Origin: Actinomycetota bacterium
GTDB lineage: Bacteria; Actinomycetota; Acidimicrobiia; Acidimicrobiales; Ilumatobacteraceae
DNA: 5,869 nt
Assembly: GCA_009704425.1 (NCBI GenBank)
Contig: WLEG01000122.1
Coordinates: 1-5,869, forward strand
Direction of reading: 5' to 3'
In this document: piece by piece, positions 1-5,869 of the stretch
Position numbering within the stretch: the first letter of the stretch is position 1
Layout of the letters: each line of letters starts with the position of its first letter
Program-made: the position numbers and the translations under genes
Notes under the pieces: generated by a model
Seen by the model: only the letters and a program-made list of their open reading frames with translations
Told to the model about the DNA's origin: nothing
Databases searched by the model: none

Positions 1-854
1 ATCACCAGGGTGGCACCCACCAGCTGAACGGGCTTCAGCGTCTCGTCGAGGATCAACACCACCCAGATCAGGGTGAGCACCGGTTCGGTCGTGGCCACCA
101 AGGCCGCCGAGGACGGACCCAACCGCCGCACGCCGAGGAAGAAGGCCATACTCGCCAGCACGGTGCTGATGGCGGCGAGTCCGACGGCCGAGCCGTATCC
201 GCCGAGGCTCGTCGGTGCGTGCATCGGCCACGAGACCGCGGCGGCCACCACGGCGAAAGCCAGCGATCCGGTGAGGCTCCACGCCGAGGCCACCAGCCCG
301 TCGCCGCCGTCGGTGACGAGCCGTTCGCTGTAGATGACGTACGCGGCGTAGGTGAGGGCGTTGCCGAGCGTGAACAACAACCCCACCACCGTGGCCCCGC
401 CCGCGCCGTCCAACACCTCGGGAACGGTGAGCGCGATTCCGACCAAGGTGATCAGAACGGCGACCCACACCTGGCGTCCGGCCGGACGACCGAGCAACGT
501 GGCTCCGACCGCCACCATCGCCGGGTAGGTGTAGATGATGACGATGTACAGCGCACCGGGCAACTGATCGAGTCCGGCGAACGCCAACCACGCGACGCCT
601 CCGAACAACACACCGGCCGTGAATCGGGGGAGCCACGCCACCGAGAAGGGTCCCGGGCCGCCGAACCGCGCGCGGACCACCACCACCACCCACGCGAGTG
701 GAACGGCCAACAGGAAACGCCACACCAGCACGTCGACCGCGTCGAGCTCCTCGAGCACGTTCTTGCCGAAGATCGTGAACATCGAATACGCGGTGGCGCT
801 CAGCACCATCCACGCGATTCCGCTCCGTTTGGCATGTTCCTCGAGACGTGACAC
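1..854 (-). CDS. EamA/DMT-superfamily transporter, C-terminus cut by window edge
   Basis: The minus-strand frame is open from the GTG at 854 to the window edge: 284 codons with no stop. The protein is very hydrophobic, with nine to ten likely membrane helices (roughly residues 12-30, 41-60, 76-94, 99-122, 128-145, 153-176, 187-209, 222-241, 248-269 and 273 on). This matches the two five-helix EamA repeats of the drug/metabolite transporter superfamily. The second repeat ends in the typical form: EP at 257-258, DET at 270-272, then LVGA at 278-281. Family members are about 290-310 residues, so only a few to some 25 residues are missing. Such proteins export or import small metabolites across the inner membrane; the substrate cannot be told from sequence. 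GTG 854 is chosen because it leaves a short charged N-tail before helix 1 and lies 12 bases after the upstream stop. ATG 809 is an alternative but falls inside helix 1. No clear Shine-Dalgarno precedes 854, which fits coupling to the gene upstream. Confidence 0.87.
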   Translation of the reverse strand, partial: MSRLEEHAKRSGIAWMVLSATAYSMFTIFGKNVLEELDAVDVLVWRFLLAVPLAWVVVVVRARFGGPGPFSVAWLPRFTAGVLFGGVAWLAFAGLDQLPGALYIVIIYTYPAMVAVGATLLGRPAGRQVWVAVLITLVGIALTVPEVLDGAGGATVVGLLFTLGNALTYAAYVIYSERLVTDGGDGLVASAWSLTGSLAFAVVAAAVSWPMHAPTSLGGYGSAVGLAAISTVLASMAFFLGVRRLGPSSAALVATTEPVLTLIWVVLILDETLKPVQLVGATLV

Positions 855-866
855 GAGAACGAGACG

Positions 867-2342
867 CTAGAGCATCGAACCGCCGGAAACGTCCTGCACC
901 GCGTGACGCAACACCAGGTCCTCCAGAGCACTGGCCGTCATCGGGCGCGCGTAGAGGTGACCCTGATGCGTGGTGCATCCGAGGGCCAACAACGCGTCGG
1001 CCTGTGGGCCGGTTTCCACACCATCGGCCGACACGGCCAGTCCCAGATCGCGGGCCAGTTGCACCATCGCGCGCACCACCGCGCGATCATTGGGGTGCGA
1101 TGTGAGAGCGTCCACGTGCTGTCGGTCCACGCGGATCTCGTCGAGGGGCAACGTGCGGATCATCGACAGCGCGGCTCCACCTCGTCCCGCGTCCTCCAGG
1201 CAGACCCGTGCACCTTGACGGCGCAGGTCGGTGAGCACACCGGACGCTCCCACCACGTCACCCAAGACCGCCGCTTCGTAGATGTCGAGGGTCAACATGG
1301 TCGCGTCGATTCCCGAGAAGAACGACTGGATCTGCCCGTCCCGCCACGCGCGGGGTGTGCAGCGATGCGGAAGGTTCACGCGGAAGCGGAAACCCGCGGG
1401 TAGTCCGAGTGCGCTCAGTCGTCGGATGACCGGGCGAGCCTGCTGCATGATCACACTGGTCAGACGCTCGAGCGTGCTGGCATCCTCGGCCATGGTGAGC
1501 ATCTCGGCCGCGTTGGCGATGGACCCGTCGTCTCTCAACCAACGGGCCAGCACCTCGGCACCGATGAGTCGACCGGTGCCGGCGTCGAACTCGGGTTGGA
1601 AGAAGGGCACCACGTCACCGGCATCGATCGAACGGCGCAGTGCGCGTTCCTCCTGAGCACGTCGTTGCATCTCGGCGCGCACGTCGGCCGTGAAGACCTC
1701 GATGCGATCACGGCCGCCCTCCTTGGCCCGGTGCAACGCCGCGTTGGCGAATCCGATGATCGAACTGGGGGTGTCGTCCTGATCGGGTCCGATCGCGATA
1801 CCCACGCTGGCCGAGACACGGACCAGCCGCCCCACCAACTCCAACGGCTCACCGATCGATCGCGTCAGTCGCTCGGCCACCGCCACCACCCGGTTCAGGT
1901 CGGTGGCGTCGTCCATGACGACCACGAATTCGTCGCCACCCAAACGCCCGGCCGTGCATCCCTCGGGGAGTATCGCGGTGATACGGCGCCCCATGACCTG
2001 CAGTAGTTGGTCGCCGGCTCCGTGTCCGAGCGAGTCGTTGATGCTCTTGAATCGGTCGATGTCCATGAACATCACCGCGATGGGCCCGGTGGCCTCGCTC
2101 AGTGTTCTCTCGAGACGCTCGGTGAGACCACCGCGGTTGAGCAGCCCGGTCATGGAATCGTGGGCCGCCACGTGCACCAGGTTCCGGTGGGCGTGCGTGA
2201 TGCGGGAGTGGTCGGCTTCCAGACGCTCGACCCGGTCCAGCGCCTGGCGTCGACGCCGGTCCGCGTGGACCAGTGCCCCCACGGCGAGGAGAACTCCGAA
2301 GGACAGGACCACAGTGAGCACGCGGGGTTTTCGGCCCGTCAA
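867..2342 (-). CDS. Membrane-anchored GGDEF-EAL protein (c-di-GMP signalling)
   Basis: The protein is 491 residues from a TTG start. Residues 8-27 form one membrane helix, followed by an Arg-rich, probably helical linker (28-55). A GGDEF (diguanylate cyclase) domain spans about 56-217: DxLTGLxNR-like entry at 62-70, MDIDRFKSINDSLGH at 93-107, intact GGDEF at 135-139 and RAKEGGR at 205-211. An EAL (c-di-GMP phosphodiesterase) domain spans about 235-480: EVL at 263-265, N323, DIYE at 353-356, ED at 383-384, R404, E443 and Q460. The GGDEF half looks able to make c-di-GMP. Several EAL catalytic positions are changed, so hydrolysis is doubtful. No PAS, GAF or other sensor domain is present. The TTG at 2342-2340 is preferred over the distant ATG at 2447 because a strong AAGGAGGG lies just before it and the hydrophobic helix follows. 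The spacing, 3-4 bases, is short, so the start is less certain than the identity. It is probably co-transcribed with the transporter gene. Confidence 0.9.
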   Translation of the reverse strand: MTGRKPRVLTVVLSFGVLLAVGALVHADRRRRQALDRVERLEADHSRITHAHRNLVHVAAHDSMTGLLNRGGLTERLERTLSEATGPIAVMFMDIDRFKSINDSLGHGAGDQLLQVMGRRITAILPEGCTAGRLGGDEFVVVMDDATDLNRVVAVAERLTRSIGEPLELVGRLVRVSASVGIAIGPDQDDTPSSIIGFANAALHRAKEGGRDRIEVFTADVRAEMQRRAQEERALRRSIDAGDVVPFFQPEFDAGTGRLIGAEVLARWLRDDGSIANAAEMLTMAEDASTLERLTSVIMQQARPVIRRLSALGLPAGFRFRVNLPHRCTPRAWRDGQIQSFFSGIDATMLTLDIYEAAVLGDVVGASGVLTDLRRQGARVCLEDAGRGGAALSMIRTLPLDEIRVDRQHVDALTSHPNDRAVVRAMVQLARDLGLAVSADGVETGPQADALLALGCTTHQGHLYARPMTASALEDLVLRHAVQDVSGGSML

Positions 2343-2345
2343 CGA

Positions 2346-2353
2346 CCCTCCTT
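2346..2353 (-). promoter_or_regulatory. Shine-Dalgarno for the GGDEF-EAL gene
   Basis: The minus strand reads AAGGAGGG, nearly the full anti-Shine-Dalgarno complement, followed by TCG and then TTG. It decides the start in favour of TTG 2342. No other in-frame start within about 20 bases has a comparable site. The gap to the start is shorter than usual. Confidence 0.6.
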
Positions 2354-2358
2354 GACTG

Positions 2359-2395
2359 ATTTGTTCCCGCCTGCATGGTTCTGTTCGGGACAAAT
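2359..2395. repeat. Imperfect inverted repeat upstream of the GGDEF-EAL gene
   Basis: The left arm, ATTTGTTCCCG (2359-2369), pairs with the right arm, CGGGACAAAT (2386-2395), across a 16-base loop. Ten base pairs form with one bulged base. The repeat ends six bases from the Shine-Dalgarno of the leftward gene. It could be a stem-loop in that gene's 5' leader or a DNA operator; sequence alone cannot separate these. Confidence 0.5.
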
Positions 2396-2397
2396 GT

Positions 2398-2414
2398 TTA
2401 GTCGGTGTGACTAA
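2398..2414. promoter_or_regulatory. Perfect dyad TTAGTC-N5-GACTAA, possible operator
   Basis: Two exact 6-base arms (2398-2403 and 2409-2414) are separated by GGTGT. The site is a 17-base, AT-leaning palindrome in GC-rich DNA, the size expected for a dimeric repressor or activator. It lies between the two divergent genes, about 55-71 bases before the predicted dnaK transcript start. It also lies between a weak minus-strand -35-like TTGTTT (2422-2417) and a poor -10-like TAAACA (2400-2395). I do not recognise the cognate regulator. It does not match the HspR or HrcA operators. Confidence 0.45.
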
Positions 2415-2432
2415 GGAAACAACATGTGTGGG

Positions 2433-2461
2433 TTGCCGGAGGGACATTTGGGACCTAACTT
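2433..2461 (+). promoter_or_regulatory. Candidate housekeeping-type promoter for dnaK-grpE-dnaJ
   Basis: TTGCCG (2433-2438) and TAACTT (2456-2461) are separated by exactly 17 bases. The -35 matches 4 of 6 consensus bases. The -10 keeps the key TAnnnT pattern common in actinobacteria. Transcription would start near 2468, giving a leader of about 94 bases. A perfect TTGACA at 2460-2465 overlaps this site, but no -10-like hexamer lies 15-19 bases downstream of it, so it is not preferred. Confidence 0.4.
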
Positions 2462-2468
2462 GACACGC

Positions 2469-2511
2469 ACTGACGCAGGATCCCCCACCCCCCGGGGGAT
2501 TCGGCGTCAGT
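2469..2511 (+). promoter_or_regulatory. Long stem-loop at the 5' end of the dnaK leader
   Basis: The outer arms ACTGACGC (2469-2476) and GCGTCAGT (2504-2511) are perfect 8-base complements. The inner arms ATCCCCC (2480-2486) and GGGGGAT (2494-2500) are perfect 7-base complements. The three positions between them give one A-G mismatch, one G-C pair and one G-U pair. The result is an almost continuous 18-position stem with a 7-base C-rich loop. No run of T follows, so it is not an intrinsic terminator. It starts at the predicted first transcribed base. It may protect the mRNA 5' end, block an early step of expression, or act as an operator in DNA. It ends 38 bases before the dnaK Shine-Dalgarno, so it does not itself sequester that site. 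Confidence 0.6.
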
Positions 2512-2549
2512 CCATATCGGATACCACCCCCACGTCATCCCACCTCAAC

Positions 2550-2555
2550 AGGAGA
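2550..2555 (+). promoter_or_regulatory. Shine-Dalgarno for dnaK
   Basis: AGGAGA lies six bases before ATG 2562. It fixes the dnaK start at the conserved MAKAVGIDLG N-terminus rather than at the in-frame ATG 46 codons upstream (2424). Confidence 0.85.
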
Positions 2556-2561
2556 ATCCCC

Positions 2562-4400
<1,839 letters not shown>

Positions 4401-4408
4401 GTCTCGAC

Positions 4409-4912
4409 ATGTCCGAGGAAACGACCGAGACCAACGGCGGCGAGAGCGCGAGCGACGACATCGTCGAGACGACGCACGTCGAACCGTCGGAGATCGATCT
4501 GCTCACGGCGGAGAAGAACCAGTACCTCGAACTGGCCCAGCGCGTGCAGGCCGACTTCGAGAACTACCGCAAGCGCGTCAGCGCCCAGACGGCCGACGAC
4601 GTGGACCGGGCCACCGGTCGCATCGCCGAGGCGTTGCTGCCGGTGCTCGACGCGTGCGAAGCCGCCTTCGTGGCACATCCCGCCGAGATCGAACCGTTGT
4701 TCAACCTGTTGCTGGGTGAATTGAAGAAGCAGGGTCTCGAGGCCATGAACCTTCACGGTCAGCCCTTCGACCCGGCGTTGGCCGAGGCGGTGTTGCAGGA
4801 ACCCGCCGACGGCGACGGGGACGGAACCACGGTCGTGGTCGACGTGCTGCGCAGTGGGTACACATGGAAGGGCCGCGTGCTGCGGGCGGCGTTGGTGAAG
4901 GTCAAGGGCTGA
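4409..4912 (+). CDS. grpE: GrpE, nucleotide exchange factor for DnaK
   Basis: The 167-residue cytoplasmic protein dimerises and opens the DnaK nucleotide cleft, so that ADP leaves and substrate is released. Residues 1-27 are an acidic, probably disordered tail. A long dimer helix follows (about 28-68) with the family hallmark FENYRKR at 50-56. A short helical bundle with LLPVLD (76-81) comes next, then the beta-wing (about 115-167). The signature ending GYTWKGRVLRAALVKV is at 150-165. In the FDPxxHEA motif (120-127) the usual His or Met is Ala (A125), a departure from the PROSITE-style pattern. The protein is at the short end of the family (about 165-220). The start lies eight bases after the dnaK stop, with no clear Shine-Dalgarno. 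Translation is probably coupled to dnaK, which may keep GrpE below DnaK in amount. Confidence 0.96.
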   Translation: MSEETTETNGGESASDDIVETTHVEPSEIDLLTAEKNQYLELAQRVQADFENYRKRVSAQTADDVDRATGRIAEALLPVLDACEAAFVAHPAEIEPLFNLLLGELKKQGLEAMNLHGQPFDPALAEAVLQEPADGDGDGTTVVVDVLRSGYTWKGRVLRAALVKVKG

Positions 4913-4915
4913 GGA
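4911..4915 (+). promoter_or_regulatory. Shine-Dalgarno for dnaJ overlapping the grpE stop
   Basis: GAGGA overlaps the last two bases of the grpE TGA stop and sits ten bases before the dnaJ ATG. The overlap suggests coupled translation of grpE and dnaJ. Confidence 0.6.
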
Positions 4916-4925
4916 CCGTCACGAC

Positions 4926-5869
4926 ATGACCGCGCAACGCGAGTGGTACGAGAAGGACTATTACGCGGTGCTCGGTGTCGCCCAGGACTCCACCCCCAAG
5001 GAGATCACCAAGGCGTACCGCAAGCTGGCGCGCGAAAATCATCCCGACGCGAAGCCCGGTGACGCCGCCGCCGAAGAGCGCTTCAAGGAGATCTCGACGG
5101 CGTACGACGTGCTGAGCGACGAGTCCAAGCGCAAGGAGTACGACGAGGTTCGTCGCCTCGGCCCGATGGCCGGTGGCATGGGCGGTATGCGCTTCAACAC
5201 GGGAGGTGGCGACGGATCCATCGACGACCTGTTGCGCATGTTCGGTGGCGGTCGCGCGCGTGGCGGTGGTGGAGTCGGGCCCCGACGAGGCAACGACCTC
5301 GAGGCCACGTTGGGTCTGGAGTTCACCGAAGCGGCCCACGGTGTCACCACGTCGGTGCACCTGACGAGCGACGCGCGGTGCGAGACCTGCAACGGCAGCG
5401 GAGCGCGCCCGGGATCCAGTGCCAAGACGTGCGGTCAATGTGGTGGTCGCGGACAGGTCGACGACAATCAGGGCTTCTTCTCCTTCGCGTCACCCTGTGG
5501 TCGTTGCGGAGGCTCCGGAAGCATCATCGAGACTCCGTGCGGTGTGTGTCGGGGCTCGGGCATCGAGAAGCGCAACCGCGAGGTGAAGGTGCGCGTGCCC
5601 GCCGGTGTCGCCGACGGACAACGCATCCGTCTGCCCGGCAAGGGAACCCCGGGTCGCAACGGAGGTCCGTCGGGCGATCTGTTCATCATCTGTCGCGTGG
5701 CCGCGCACCGTGTCTTCGGCCGTGACGGCGAGAACCTCACGGTGAAGGTGCCCATCACCTTCGCCGAAGCCGCCTTGGGCGCCGACATCCAGGTGCCGAC
5801 GTTGTCCGGCGAACGCGTCACGTTGCGCGTCAAGCCGGGCACCCAGAGCGGCACCCGTCATCGCGTGAA
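4926..5869 (+). CDS. dnaJ: Hsp40 co-chaperone DnaJ (type I), C-terminus cut by window edge
   Basis: 314 codons are present and the frame is open at the window edge. DnaJ presents unfolded substrate to DnaK and stimulates its ATPase. The J-domain is at about 11-75 with the essential HPD at 39-41. A short Gly-rich region with DDLLRMFGGG (100-109) follows at about 79-121. The Cys-rich zinc domain has all four CxxCxGxG repeats, starting at C152, C169, C191 and C205, enough to bind two zinc ions. The first substrate-binding domain and part of the second follow, including KVRVPAGVADGQRIRLPGKG at 221-240. Full-length relatives are about 370-400 residues, so some 60-85 residues are missing. The N-terminus MTAQREWYEKDYY resembles actinobacterial DnaJ1, the copy encoded beside dnaK and grpE. 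The gap to grpE is 13 bases. Confidence 0.97.
   Translation, partial: MTAQREWYEKDYYAVLGVAQDSTPKEITKAYRKLARENHPDAKPGDAAAEERFKEISTAYDVLSDESKRKEYDEVRRLGPMAGGMGGMRFNTGGGDGSIDDLLRMFGGGRARGGGGVGPRRGNDLEATLGLEFTEAAHGVTTSVHLTSDARCETCNGSGARPGSSAKTCGQCGGRGQVDDNQGFFSFASPCGRCGGSGSIIETPCGVCRGSGIEKRNREVKVRVPAGVADGQRIRLPGKGTPGRNGGPSGDLFIICRVAAHRVFGRDGENLTVKVPITFAEAALGADIQVPTLSGERVTLRVKPGTQSGTRHRV

Noticed and set aside
219..851. 210-codon plus-strand frame
   Set aside because: The opposite strand encodes a convincing EamA transporter. The plus-strand product is a His/Arg/Asp-rich low-complexity mirror with no family resemblance.
903..1403. Plus-strand frame opposite the EAL domain
   Set aside because: The minus-strand frame contains ordered GGDEF and EAL motifs. 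The plus frame has none.
2460..2465. Perfect TTGACA as the dnaK -35 box
   Set aside because: The region 15-19 bases downstream is C-rich hairpin sequence with no -10-like hexamer. The overlapping TTGCCG-N17-TAACTT arrangement is better.
2469..2511. Reading the strong hairpin as an intrinsic terminator
   Set aside because: No T-rich tract follows on either strand, and it sits upstream of dnaK rather than after a gene.

Overview
This is high-GC DNA whose dnaK-grpE-dnaJ order, insert-lacking DnaK and actinobacterial-style DnaJ N-terminus (M-x-QREW-x-EKD) point to an actinobacterium. A deep-branching lineage such as Acidimicrobiia is possible, but that is a guess from composition and gene content only. 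The window is almost fully coding and has one real intergenic gap of about 219 bases.

Layout: positions 1-854 (minus) hold an EamA/DMT-family membrane transporter, cut by the window start just before its C-terminus. Positions 867-2342 (minus) hold a single-pass membrane protein with a GGDEF domain followed by an EAL domain, which suggests cyclic-di-GMP signalling. Its stop lies 12 bases before the transporter start, so the two are probably co-transcribed leftward. Positions 2343-2561 are a divergent control region with two dyads, a candidate dnaK promoter and a strong stem-loop that begins at the predicted dnaK transcript start. Positions 2562-5869 (plus) hold dnaK, grpE and dnaJ in a tight operon with gaps of 8 and 13 bases. 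dnaJ runs off the right edge.

The three right-hand genes encode the full Hsp70 cycle: DnaJ delivers substrate and triggers ATP hydrolysis, DnaK holds the substrate, and GrpE exchanges the nucleotide. In many actinobacteria hspR follows dnaJ, but that position lies outside the window. I see no HspR (HAIR) or HrcA (CIRCE) operator upstream of dnaK.

No new multi-gene system is apparent. The points most worth checking are the altered catalytic motifs of the EAL domain, the lack of the usual inhibitory site in its GGDEF domain, and the structured leader of the dnaK mRNA.
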